Positions 1 to 5,969 of a stretch of DNA of 6,978 bases are shown one piece after another. The notes beneath the pieces were generated by a model. That model did not search any database. It was not told the DNA's origin and worked only from the letters and a program-made list of their open reading frames with translations. The stretch's first letter is position 1. The number at the start of each line of letters is the position of its first letter. Origin of the DNA: Candidatus Nitrotoga sp. CP45 (lineage in GTDB: Bacteria; Bacteroidota; Bacteroidia; Flavobacteriales; Flavobacteriaceae); the NCBI GenBank assembly GCA_943329165.2, contig CALQCV020000098.1, forward strand, positions 1 through 6,978, given 5' to 3'. Made by a program: the position numbers and the translations under genes.

Positions 1-184
1 TCAAGGAGGAAAAGATTATCGTGTGTGTATTGGACAAGCCCAAGAAGCATTTCAGGCGGCACAACTTCGTGGTATAAAAAGCCGTTTCCTATACTTACCA
101 GAAGAAAATCATTGGGTTTTAAAACCGCAAAATGGAATGGTTTGGCAACGTGAATTTTATAAATGGTTAAAAGAAACATTATAA
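1..184 (+). CDS. S9 family serine peptidase, C-terminal fragment (prolyl oligopeptidase / dipeptidyl aminopeptidase type)
   Basis: The 3' end of a gene that begins outside the window: 60 codons read from base 2, with stop TAA at 182-184. The protein starts QGGKDYRVCIGQAQEAFQAA and contains PEENHWVLKPQN before the C-terminus EFYKWLKETL. This is the end of the alpha/beta-hydrolase domain of S9 peptidases, which cleave peptides, often after proline, or act as dipeptidyl/acylaminoacyl peptidases. The Asp of GGKD and the His of ENHW are probably two members of the Ser-Asp-His triad. They are 32 residues apart, the same spacing as D708 and H740 of human DPP4. The Ser lies upstream of the window. 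A Cys stands where many relatives have Pro (RVP); this should not affect catalysis. The subfamily and localisation cannot be told from this piece, although Bacteroidota homologues are commonly secreted. Confidence 0.85.
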   Translation, partial: QGGKDYRVCIGQAQEAFQAAQLRGIKSRFLYLPEENHWVLKPQNGMVWQREFYKWLKETL

Positions 185-197
185 TTTACCAATATTT

Positions 198-213
198 AAT
201 CCCTAACGGGATT
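198..213 (+). terminator. Small hairpin after the S9 peptidase gene
   Basis: AATCCC (198-203), loop TAAC and GGGATT (208-213) form a perfect 6-bp stem 13 bases after the peptidase stop. Only a weak T run (GTTT) follows. It is a poor terminator alone and probably acts with the stronger hairpin just downstream. Confidence 0.35.
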
Positions 214-220
214 GTTTAAA

Positions 221-254
221 ATAGAAACCCAACTTTCGCAAGCTGGGTTTCTAT
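221..254. terminator. Bidirectional terminator shared by the S9 peptidase gene and accC
   Basis: ATAGAAACCCA (221-231) pairs with TGGGTTTCTAT (244-254). After one mismatch, CTT/AAG extends the stem, closed by a TCGC loop (236-239). On the plus strand the stem runs into a T-rich tail (ATTTTTTATTTATT). On the minus strand the tail is TTTTAAAC, which is weaker. Its position between two convergent genes, 7 bases past the accC stop, fits a shared transcription stop. Confidence 0.85.
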
Positions 255-261
255 TTTTTAT

Positions 262-1608
262 TTATTCTGGATCGTTCATTTTAAAACTTTCCATAAAAGC
301 GGTCGTATAATTTCCTGCTACATAATCCGGTTCGTCCATCAACTGTCTGTGAAAAGGTATAGTGGTTTTGATGCCTTCAATTACAAATTCATCCAAAGCA
401 CGCTTCATTTTGTTTATTGCTTCTTCTCTGGTTTGCGCTGTTGTAATCAACTTAGCAATCATCGAGTCATAGTTTGGCGGTATTGTATATCCAGCATAAA
501 CGTGAGTATCTAAACGTACTCCGTGTCCCCCCGGTGAATGCAACACCGTGATTCTTCCTGGCGAAGGTCTAAAATCATTATAAGGATCCTCAGCGTTGAT
601 TCGACATTCTATAGCATGCAATTGTGGTAAATAATTTTTACCCGAAATTGGCACTCCAGCAGCTACTAAAATCTGCTCCCGAATCAAGTCATAATCAATA
701 ACCTGTTCCGTAATTGGATGTTCTACTTGGATACGTGTATTCATTTCCATAAAATAGAAATTTCGATGCTTATCTACAAGAAACTCAACTGTACCGGCGC
801 CTTCATATTTAATAAATTCGGCTGCTTTCACTGCAGCTTCACCCATTTTGTTTCGCAATTCATCGGTCATAAATGGTGACGGGGTTTCCTCCGTTAATTT
901 TTGATGACGACGTTGTACAGAACAATCTCTTTCCGACAAGTGACAGGCTTTTCCGTATGAATCTCCAACAACTTGGATTTCAATATGTCTTGGTTCTTCA
1001 ATCAATTTCTCCAAATACATTCCGTCATTTCCAAAAGCCGCAGCCGATTCTTGACGGGCACTTTCCCAAGCTTTTAATAATTCATCTTCTTTCCAAACAG
1101 CACGCATTCCTTTTCCACCACCACCAGCTGTTGCTTTCAACATTACTGGGAAGCACATTTCTTTGGACAATTCTAGTGCTTGTTCATACGATTCTAACAA
1201 TCCTTCTGAGCCTGGAACACATGGAACTCCTGCCGCTTTCATCGTAGCTTTTGCTGAAGCTTTGTCTCCCATTCTATCAATCATTTCAGGCGAAGCACCA
1301 ATAAATTTGATGCCATGTTCTTGACAAATTTTAGAAAATTTAGCGTTTTCAGAAAGAAAACCGTATCCTGGGTGGATTGCATCTGCATTAGTAATTTCAG
1401 CAGCCGCAATAATATTGGACATTTTTAAATAGGATAGATTACTTGGTGGAGGCCCAATGCAAACGGCTTCATCTGCAAATTTTACGTGCAAGCTTTCAGC
1501 ATCAGCGGTAGAATAAACTGCTACAGTTTTAATCCCCATCTCCTTACAAGTTCTAATTACACGAAGTGCAATTTCTCCTCGATTGGCAATTAATATTTTT
1601 TTAAACAT
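262..1608 (-). CDS. accC: Acetyl-CoA carboxylase, biotin carboxylase subunit
   Basis: Catalyses ATP-dependent carboxylation of the biotin carried on AccB, the first half-reaction of malonyl-CoA synthesis, in the cytosol. At 448 residues it is full length (E. coli AccC is 449). The N-terminal domain opens with [19 protein letters not shown] and carries [10 protein letters not shown] (79-88). The ATP-grasp domain has K116 and K158, the glycine-rich loop GGGGKGMR (162-169), H208 and H235. The metal/bicarbonate site includes E275 and [12 protein letters not shown] (287-298: E288, N290, R292, Q294, E296). [12 protein letters not shown] (331-342) supplies the conserved Arg336. All catalytic residues I can place are present. 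The start [14 protein letters not shown] is the usual one for the family. There is no Shine-Dalgarno; the bases before ATG are A/T-rich. It is the last gene of fabH-accB-accC, separated from accB by an unusual 101-bp repeat-rich spacer. Pyruvate or propionyl carboxylase subunits resemble it, but the length and adjacent accB argue for AccC. Confidence 0.97.
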   Translation of the reverse strand: MFKKILIANRGEIALRVIRTCKEMGIKTVAVYSTADAESLHVKFADEAVCIGPPPSNLSYLKMSNIIAAAEITNADAIHPGYGFLSENAKFSKICQEHGIKFIGASPEMIDRMGDKASAKATMKAAGVPCVPGSEGLLESYEQALELSKEMCFPVMLKATAGGGGKGMRAVWKEDELLKAWESARQESAAAFGNDGMYLEKLIEEPRHIEIQVVGDSYGKACHLSERDCSVQRRHQKLTEETPSPFMTDELRNKMGEAAVKAAEFIKYEGAGTVEFLVDKHRNFYFMEMNTRIQVEHPITEQVIDYDLIREQILVAAGVPISGKNYLPQLHAIECRINAEDPYNDFRPSPGRITVLHSPGGHGVRLDTHVYAGYTIPPNYDSMIAKLITTAQTREEAINKMKRALDEFVIEGIKTTIPFHRQLMDEPDYVAGNYTTAFMESFKMNDPE

Positions 1609-1610
1609 CT

Positions 1611-1708
1611 TTTTAGATTAGATTGTTAGACTACTTAGATTTTTAAACTGCTTAGACTACTTAGAAATTTTTAAAAATCTATTAATCTAAGTTATCTAAG
1701 ATGTCTAA
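1611..1708. repeat. 9-bp-phased TTAGA/TCTAA repeat array forming a large inverted repeat between accB and accC
   Basis: TTAGACTACTTAGA occurs twice exactly (1626-1639 and 1652-1665). In each copy the TTAGA units are 9 bp apart. At 1686-1708 the complementary word TCTAA occurs three times, starting at 1686, 1695 and 1704, again 9 bp apart. AGATTTTTAAA (1637-1647) is the reverse complement of TTTAAAAATCT (1670-1680), so the two halves can fold into a long imperfect hairpin in the fabH-accB-accC transcript. The array fills nearly the whole spacer and starts 2 bp from the accB stop. It could be a small dispersed intergenic repeat, an mRNA-stability or processing structure, or a partial attenuator. 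It lacks a clean U-tract for efficient termination. Confidence 0.8.
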
Positions 1709-1709
1709 A

Positions 1710-2192
1710 TTATGATGGATCAACTAAGAATAATGGTTGGTCAAATTCAACTGGTGACATATCATCAACCAAAATTTTAACGATTTTTCCAGAAATTTCT
1801 GCTTCGATTTCGTTGAATAACTTCATCGCTTCAATTACACAAAGAACATCTCCTTTATTAATTGAGCTTCCAACTTCTACAAACATTGGTTTGTCTGGAG
1901 ATGGTTTGCGGTAGAATGTTCCAATCATTGGAGATTTTATAGTAATATATTTTGAAGTTTCATCAGCTACTGCTGCAACTGGAGCAGCAGGTGAAGCAAC
2001 CGCTGGAGCTTGAGTAGCTGGCGCTGTAATTGCTTGTTGCATCGGTGCTTGTTGTACATAAGTAATATCTGGTGCGTTTCCTTCTAATGTAGTTCTAATA
2101 GTAATTTTTATATCGCCAGTTTCTAACTTTACTTCTGCAACTCCTGAATTGGATACAAATTTGATTAGGTTTTGAATTTCTTTTAAATCCAT
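1710..2192 (-). CDS. accB: Acetyl-CoA carboxylase, biotin carboxyl carrier protein
   Basis: Carries the biotin that shuttles CO2 from biotin carboxylase to carboxyltransferase in fatty acid synthesis. At 160 residues it is close to E. coli AccB (156). An N-terminal segment (1-34, [20 protein letters not shown] onward) precedes a flexible Ala/Pro/Gln-rich linker (about 47-78). The C-terminal biotinyl (lipoyl-like) domain runs from about 82 to 159. The biotinylation motif EAMK (121-124) puts biotin on Lys124, and [16 protein letters not shown] (87-102) includes the thumb-type region typical of AccB. The neighbours fabH upstream and accC downstream support acetyl-CoA carboxylase rather than another biotin enzyme. 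The start codon is preceded by A/T-rich repeats with no Shine-Dalgarno. Confidence 0.97.
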   Translation of the reverse strand: MDLKEIQNLIKFVSNSGVAEVKLETGDIKITIRTTLEGNAPDITYVQQAPMQQAITAPATQAPAVASPAAPVAAVADETSKYITIKSPMIGTFYRKPSPDKPMFVEVGSSINKGDVLCVIEAMKLFNEIEAEISGKIVKILVDDMSPVEFDQPLFLVDPS

Positions 2193-2218
2193 AATTAGTT
2201 TAGTTTAAAATTAGTTTA
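2193..2218. repeat. Tandem-spaced 10-bp repeat upstream of accB
   Basis: AATTAGTTTA occurs exactly at 2193-2202 and 2209-2218 (16-bp period); the first copy abuts the accB start codon. On the coding strand this reads TAAACTAATT twice. It forms an unstructured A/T-rich leader suited to Bacteroidota translation initiation. No specific regulator can be named. Confidence 0.4.
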
Positions 2219-2238
2219 TTGTTTTTTTTCGATGCGCT

Positions 2239-2251
2239 CCAAACAGTTTGG
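2239..2251. repeat. 13-bp palindrome in the fabH-accB spacer
   Basis: CCAAACAGTTTGG is a perfect 6-bp inverted repeat around one central base, 14 bp past the fabH stop. On the minus strand a run of A rather than T follows, so it is not an intrinsic terminator. It could be a short mRNA hairpin between cistrons or chance. Confidence 0.3.
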
Positions 2252-2265
2252 CTGCACCTCGAGTG

Positions 2266-3255
2266 TTAATATGCCCATTTTAAATAGATAGAACCCCAAG
2301 TGAATCCACCACCAAATGCTGCAAAAATTAAATTATCTCCTTTTTTAAATTTATGTTCAAAATCACTCAATAACAAAGGTAACGTAGCCGATGTTGTGTT
2401 CCCATATTTTTCAATGTTCACTAATACCTTATCTTCATCAAGCCCCATTCTGTTTGCTGTAGCGTCTATGATTCTTTTGTTTGCTTGATGAGCAATTAAC
2501 CAATTCACATCATCTTTGGTTAATTTATTACGTTCCATAATTTTTTCGCTCACATCGGCCATTCCTGATACAGCATATTTGAAAACTGTTTTACCATCCT
2601 GAAAAACAAAATGCTGTCCATTTTCAACAGTTTCTTTTGACGGAGGAAGAATAGAACCTCCGGCATCAATTTTTAGATATTCTCTACCAATGCCATCGCT
2701 TTTCAAAAGCTCATCCTGCAGACCTAGACCTTCAAAATTTGGCTCAAATAAAACCGCACCAGCACCATCTCCAAAGATAATGCAAGTTGCTCTGTCAGTA
2801 TAATCAATAATAGAGGACATTTTATCAGCGCCAATCAAAAGCACTTTTTTATACCTGCCCGACTCAATATAAGCTGCGGCATTTGACATTCCGTACAAGA
2901 AACTTGAACAGGCAGCTTGTAGGTCGTATGCAAAAGCATTAATAGCTCCTATTTGTGTTGCAACATAAACTCCGGTTGCTGCCACTGGCATATCTGGCGT
3001 AGCCGTTGCCATGATAACTAAATCTATTTCTTCGGGGTTGATTTTAGATCTAGAAATTAAATTTTGTGCTGCTTTTATTGCCATAAAAGAAGTTCCTTTT
3101 CCTTTCTCTTTTAAAAGCCTTCTTTCTTTGATCCCTGTCCGGGTAGTAATCCATTCATCATTGGTTTCTACCATTGATTCCAGTACTTGATTTGAGAGAA
3201 CAAATTCTGGGACATATGCTCCAACTGCGGTTATTGCGGCTGTAATTTTATTCAT
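2266..3255 (-). CDS. fabH: Beta-ketoacyl-ACP synthase III
   Basis: Condenses an acyl-CoA primer (acetyl-CoA or branched/short acyl-CoA) with malonyl-ACP to start each fatty acid chain; cytosolic. It has 329 residues (E. coli FabH is 317) with the two-part thiolase fold. The Cys-His-Asn triad is visible: C116 in QAACSSF, H256 in WLIAHQANKRI and N286 in YGNTTSAT. Other family marks are NDEWITTRTGIKERR (32-46), FGDGAGAVLF (161-170) and the C-terminal glycine-rich FGGGFTWGS (314-322). The start MNKITAAITAVGAYVPE fits the family. Bacteroidota make many iso-branched fatty acids, so branched primers are likely, but sequence alone does not show primer choice. It is the first gene of fabH-accB-accC, and a 21-bp palindrome lies 17 bp upstream. 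Many genomes carry more than one FabH; whether this is the only copy cannot be seen here. Confidence 0.96.
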   Translation of the reverse strand: MNKITAAITAVGAYVPEFVLSNQVLESMVETNDEWITTRTGIKERRLLKEKGKGTSFMAIKAAQNLISRSKINPEEIDLVIMATATPDMPVAATGVYVATQIGAINAFAYDLQAACSSFLYGMSNAAAYIESGRYKKVLLIGADKMSSIIDYTDRATCIIFGDGAGAVLFEPNFEGLGLQDELLKSDGIGREYLKIDAGGSILPPSKETVENGQHFVFQDGKTVFKYAVSGMADVSEKIMERNKLTKDDVNWLIAHQANKRIIDATANRMGLDEDKVLVNIEKYGNTTSATLPLLLSDFEHKFKKGDNLIFAAFGGGFTWGSIYLKWAY

Positions 3256-3272
3256 AAATTAGATATTTTTCT

Positions 3273-3293
3273 CTTCAATTTTGAAAGTTGAAG
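3273..3293. promoter_or_regulatory. Near-perfect 21-bp palindrome upstream of fabH (candidate operator)
   Basis: The arms CTTCAATTTT (3273-3282) and AAAGTTGAAG (3284-3293) match at 9 of 10 positions around the central G3283. The element starts 18 bp upstream of the fabH ATG. GTTGAA within it (3287-3292) is repeated directly at 3298-3303. This is the geometry of a dimeric repressor site or a leader hairpin. No FapR- or FadR-type consensus was recognised, so the regulator is unknown. Confidence 0.45.
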
Positions 3294-3370
3294 AATTGTT
3301 GAAATTACAAAAAAAAATATACCTAAGGCGTTTTAGGATGGGATATTTATTAATTTTCTTTAAAACAAAA

Positions 3371-3391
3371 AACTCCCACAAAGTGAGAGTT
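3371..3391 (-). terminator. Intrinsic terminator after rpmF
   Basis: On the minus strand AACTCTCAC, loop TTT, GTGGGAGTT form a 9-bp stem with one G-T wobble, followed directly by TTTTGTTTTA. It lies 20 bp past the rpmF stop, in the 155-bp gap before fabH. It suggests that yceD-rpmF ends here and that fabH has its own promoter or relies on readthrough. Confidence 0.85.
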
Positions 3392-3410
3392 AGTTTGTAA
3401 AAAACTTTAT

Positions 3411-3605
3411 TTACGCAACAGCTACTGATTTATCAATAACTACTTGCCCTCTGTAATACATTTTTCCTTCATGCCAGTAAGCTCTGTGGTATAAATGTGA
3501 TTCCCCAGTTATTGGACAAGTTGCAATTTGAGCAACAGTTGCTTTATAATGTGTTCTTCTTTTATCTCTTCTTGTTTTCGAGATTTTTCTCTTAGGATGT
3601 GCCAT
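3411..3605 (-). CDS. rpmF: 50S ribosomal protein L32
   Basis: Small basic protein of the large ribosomal subunit, 64 residues. The N-terminus [20 protein letters not shown] is the family signature, rich in Lys/Arg for rRNA contact. In many L32 proteins the second half is a four-ligand zinc ribbon (CxxC...CxxC-like). Here only Cys30 remains: the CxxC position reads C30-P-I-T33, and Tyr/His/Trp residues occupy the later ligand region. This is a zinc-independent form, and many Bacteroidota proteins look like this. It starts 9 bp after the yceD stop, forming the conserved yceD-rpmF pair, and is followed by a strong terminator. Confidence 0.97.
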   Translation of the reverse strand: MAHPKRKISKTRRDKRRTHYKATVAQIATCPITGESHLYHRAYWHEGKMYYRGQVVIDKSVAVA

Positions 3606-3614
3606 TTTACTATA

Positions 3615-4151
3615 TTATTTATCCGTTAATAGTTTCTTTAATTCGTCCCATCGTGGGTCAATTTCTTCTTTTTTTATTACTTCTTCGTCTTTAACCTGTA
3701 ACTCATTTAATTTTTTCAATGCCTCTGTTTGTAACGTTCCATCTTTAACTCCCGGATGAACCCTTTTTGGCGGAATAGAAAGTACAATCATTTCATAAAT
3801 GTATTGTGCCAAATCAATTTGATGTTCACCATGAGGTAGAATTAACAATTCATCATTATCATTGTTGAATTCTTCGCCAAACTGGACTACCAATTTAATT
3901 TTTCCCTTAATAGCTAAGTCAAATTGTTCTCCCGTCAAATCACAAGGAACATTAACAGTCCCTTTGTGTGCAAAACTGACTTCTAGCATCGTTGCTTTTT
4001 TTTCTAAAACAACATTTACCTTTACAGCACAGGTTTCAAATTCATCAAAACTAAATTCGTCAAAGAACTTTTTCTCGATATTATATTCAAAATGATGCTT
4101 TCCTATTTTTAACCCTATGAAAGGAATTAAATATTCATTCGTACTTTTCAT
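3615..4151 (-). CDS. yceD: DUF177 / YceD family protein
   Basis: 178 residues, close to E. coli YceD (173). Family marks are the Cys-containing core VNVPCDLTGEQF (67-78), the segment IPPKRVHPG (126-134) and the C-terminal motif DPRWDELKKL (165-174). YceD proteins are linked to 23S rRNA accumulation and large-subunit maturation, and almost always sit directly before rpmF, as here (9-bp spacing). The molecular activity is unknown. There is no signal peptide or membrane segment, and residues 138-170 are highly charged. Its ATG follows a leader of about 30 nt from a well-matched Bacteroidota promoter (4185-4213), so the pair can be transcribed independently of pdxA. The bacterial gene name is borrowed from E. 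coli. Confidence 0.88.
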   Translation of the reverse strand: MKSTNEYLIPFIGLKIGKHHFEYNIEKKFFDEFSFDEFETCAVKVNVVLEKKATMLEVSFAHKGTVNVPCDLTGEQFDLAIKGKIKLVVQFGEEFNNDNDELLILPHGEHQIDLAQYIYEMIVLSIPPKRVHPGVKDGTLQTEALKKLNELQVKDEEVIKKEEIDPRWDELKKLLTDK

Positions 4152-4184
4152 CTAAACAACAATTTGAACCCTAATTCGGGAGTG

Positions 4185-4213
4185 CAAAGATATAAAATTA
4201 TTGCAATTTCAAA
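4185..4213 (-). promoter_or_regulatory. Bacteroidota-type promoter for yceD-rpmF
   Basis: On the minus strand TTTG (4213-4210), 17 bases, then TATCTTTG (4192-4185) match the TTTG / TAnnTTTG consensus of the primary sigma factor in this phylum. Transcription should start near 4180, about 30 bases before the yceD ATG. It is the best promoter match in the window. Confidence 0.65.
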
Positions 4214-4216
4214 AGC

Positions 4217-4242
4217 GTTATAAACATTTTTTTGTTTATAAC
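4217..4242 (-). terminator. Perfect 10-bp inverted repeat over the pdxA stop codon (weak terminator or attenuator)
   Basis: GTTATAAACA (4217-4226) and TGTTTATAAC (4233-4242) are exact reverse complements around six T. The pdxA TAA (4238-4236) lies inside the upstream arm of the transcript. The minus-strand tail is CGCTTTTG, a poor U-tract. Termination may be partial, or the hairpin may protect the pdxA 3' end. The yceD promoter begins 4 bp further on. Confidence 0.5.
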
Positions 4243-5282
4243 TGCTTTTCCTTTGTTTTCATAGGATTTTTGCTCATTTCCTGGTATTGATTTCTCGAAT
4301 TATAGATATCAATAGCTGAATAAACAGCTTCCTTAAACGAATTATAATCTGCAATCCCTTTTCCGGCAATTTCATAGGCTGTTCCGTGATCGGGCGACGT
4401 TCTGATTTTATTCAGGCCTGCGGTATAATTTACACCTCCACCAAACGACAACGTTTTAAACGGAATCAAGCCCTGGTCGTGATAAGTCGCAATAACGGCA
4501 TCGTATTTTTCATATTGGCTGCTGCCAAAAAAACCGTCTGCCGCAAATGGTCCAAAAACAAGCGTTCCTTTCTCAAATAGTTTTTTTATAACTGGTTTTA
4601 CTATTTCGTCATCTTCTTTCCCAATTACGCCATTGTCTCCAGCGTGAGGATTTAATGATAAAACGGCAATTTTTGGTTTGTTAATTCCGAAATCCTGTAT
4701 TAATGTTTGCTTTATAGTTTCAATTTTTTGAACTATTAGTTTGTCTGTTAAATGTTTTGCCACATCATTTACAGGAATGTGATCGGTTAATAAACCAACT
4801 CTTAAATTCCCCTGAACCATAAGCATCAATGCGTTTCCTTCTAACTCTTTGTCTAAATAATCGGTGTGACCCGGAAATTTAAATTCTTCCGATTGTATGT
4901 TGGATTTATTTATTGGCGCCGTAACCAAAACATCTATTTGATTTTCTTTTAAAGCTTTTGTAGCGGCAACGAACGATTGAATAGCATATTTTCCGATATC
5001 CGGATCATCTTTTCCAAAATTCAAATCAACACCTTCGCGCCAGATGTTAAGAACGTTTACTTTGCCCAGAACAATTTGATCTATATGGTCAATTCCATGA
5101 AGCGGGGTTTCTAATTCTAATGCTTTTTTAATAAAAGACATCACTTTTACGTTTGCAAAAATTACAGGCGTGCAAAGTTCTAACATTCTTGAGTCACCAA
5201 AAGTCTGAAGAACTACTTCGCTTCCAATACCGTTTAAATCTCCTATTGAAATTCCAACGATTATATTTTCTGCCTTTTTCAT
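4236..5282 (-). CDS. pdxA: 4-hydroxythreonine-4-phosphate dehydrogenase
   Basis: NAD-dependent oxidation and decarboxylation of 4-phosphohydroxy-L-threonine, in the DXP-dependent pyridoxal 5'-phosphate (vitamin B6) pathway. At 348 residues it is slightly longer than E. coli PdxA (329), mostly through a charged C-terminal tail. Motifs in order are GDLNGIGSEVVLQ (14-26), APINKSNIQ (122-130), GHTDYL with substrate-binding H139/T140, TDHIP (H168), NPHAGDNG (H213), GPFAADGFF (244-252) and YHDQGLIPFK (H268). H168, H213 and H268 correspond to the metal ligands H166, H211 and H266 of E. coli. RTSPDHGTAYEIAGKGIAD (294-312) is the conserved C-terminal signature. The gene diverges from ribE across 60 bp. 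Its stop lies within a perfect inverted repeat. PdxA2-type paralogues exist, but the conserved residues and length fit PdxA. Confidence 0.95.
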   Translation of the reverse strand: MKKAENIIVGISIGDLNGIGSEVVLQTFGDSRMLELCTPVIFANVKVMSFIKKALELETPLHGIDHIDQIVLGKVNVLNIWREGVDLNFGKDDPDIGKYAIQSFVAATKALKENQIDVLVTAPINKSNIQSEEFKFPGHTDYLDKELEGNALMLMVQGNLRVGLLTDHIPVNDVAKHLTDKLIVQKIETIKQTLIQDFGINKPKIAVLSLNPHAGDNGVIGKEDDEIVKPVIKKLFEKGTLVFGPFAADGFFGSSQYEKYDAVIATYHDQGLIPFKTLSFGGGVNYTAGLNKIRTSPDHGTAYEIAGKGIADYNSFKEAVYSAIDIYNSRNQYQEMSKNPMKTKEKQL

Positions 5283-5304
5283 AAGAAGTACTAGTTATTT
5301 ATTG

Positions 5305-5327
5305 CTAATTTTGAAGTGCAAATTTAG
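5305..5327. promoter_or_regulatory. Face-to-face -7 boxes in an imperfect palindrome between pdxA and ribE
   Basis: TAATTTTG (5306-5313, plus strand) and TAAATTTG (5326-5319, minus strand) are both exact matches to the TAnnTTTG element and point towards each other, 5 bp apart. Together with the flanking bases they make an inverted repeat with 9-bp arms (5305-5313 and 5319-5327) and one mismatch. Neither has a clear TTTG at the expected -33 distance, which weakens the promoter call. If used, the start sites would give leaders of about 25 nt for ribE and 31 nt for pdxA, and the two transcripts would interfere at the start. Confidence 0.45.
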
Positions 5328-5342
5328 TAAAATAAAACCATA

Positions 5343-5930
5343 ATGTTTACAGGAATAATCGAAACCCTTGGAATAATAAAAGATATAAAAAAAGACAAAG
5401 ATAATCTACACATCACTGTTTCTTCTATTATAACACATGAATTAAAAATAGATCAAAGTGTTGCTCATAATGGTGTTTGCCTTACGGTAGTAGCTATTAG
5501 CAGCAGCGAGTATACTGTAACCGCTATTAGAGAAACCATCGAAAAGACAAATTTAGCAAATTGGAAAATTGGTGATTCCATAAATTTAGAGCGTGGAATG
5601 AAATTAGGCGACAGGCTAGATGGTCATATTGTTCAAGGGCATGTTGACCAAACAGGAATTTGTAAATCTGTAGAAGAAGCAGGCGGTAGTTGGTATTTTA
5701 CCTTTGAATACGATAGCAAATTAAACAACATCACTATTGAAAAAGGGTCGATAACTATAAATGGTGTGAGTTTGACTGTAGTAAATTCTAAAGAAAAAGA
5801 ATTTAGCGTGGCGATCATTCCGTATACTTTTGAAAATACCAATTTTAAAAATGTTAAAATTGGAGCAATTGTTAATCTTGAGTTTGATGTTGTGGGAAAA
5901 TACGTGAGTAGGCTCTATTCGTTAAAATAA
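5343..5930 (+). CDS. ribE: Riboflavin synthase, alpha subunit
   Basis: Dismutates two 6,7-dimethyl-8-ribityllumazine molecules to riboflavin, the last step of vitamin B2 synthesis. The 195 residues form two tandem lumazine-binding barrels. The first begins MFTGIIE and has NGVCLTVV (43-50). The joining segment is NLERGMKLGDRLDGHIVQGH (81-100). The second has INGVSLTVV (139-147) and ends FDVVGKYVSR (181-190). The N-terminal MFTGIIE is essential in the family and fixes the start. It is slightly shorter than E. coli (213), mainly at the C-terminal trimerisation helix, but intact. It stands alone, divergent from pdxA; no FMN riboswitch fits in the 60-bp spacer. Gene naming varies: this enzyme is ribC in E. 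coli, where ribE is lumazine synthase. Confidence 0.96.
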   Translation: MFTGIIETLGIIKDIKKDKDNLHITVSSIITHELKIDQSVAHNGVCLTVVAISSSEYTVTAIRETIEKTNLANWKIGDSINLERGMKLGDRLDGHIVQGHVDQTGICKSVEEAGGSWYFTFEYDSKLNNITIEKGSITINGVSLTVVNSKEKEFSVAIIPYTFENTNFKNVKIGAIVNLEFDVVGKYVSRLYSLK

Positions 5931-5936
5931 GGCTGT

Positions 5937-5969
5937 AAAAAAACTCCAACTTTACATTGGAGTTTTTTT
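5937..5969. terminator. Strong bidirectional terminator shared by ribE and the convergent small gene
   Basis: A perfect 13-bp inverted repeat (5937-5949 and 5957-5969, with core ACTCCAA/TTGGAGT) has a 7-base loop and A/T runs on both sides, giving a U-tract in either direction. It starts 6 bp after the ribE stop. On the minus strand the stop codon of the small gene (5954-5952) lies in the loop, and its last five codons form one stem arm. Confidence 0.92.

Noticed and set aside
873..1247. Plus-strand open frame of 124 codons
   Set aside because: Antisense to accC, whose motifs are complete. The translation is rich in His/Leu/Phe with no domain, typical of a shadow frame.
4386..4580. Plus-strand frame inside pdxA (and similar small frames at 2300-2488, 3862-4095 and 5633-5842)
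   Set aside because: All lie antisense within well-supported genes and have no recognisable sequence.
5283..5342. FMN riboswitch upstream of ribE
   Set aside because: The spacer is only 60 bp, A/T-rich and shared with pdxA, with none of the conserved RFN-element sequences.
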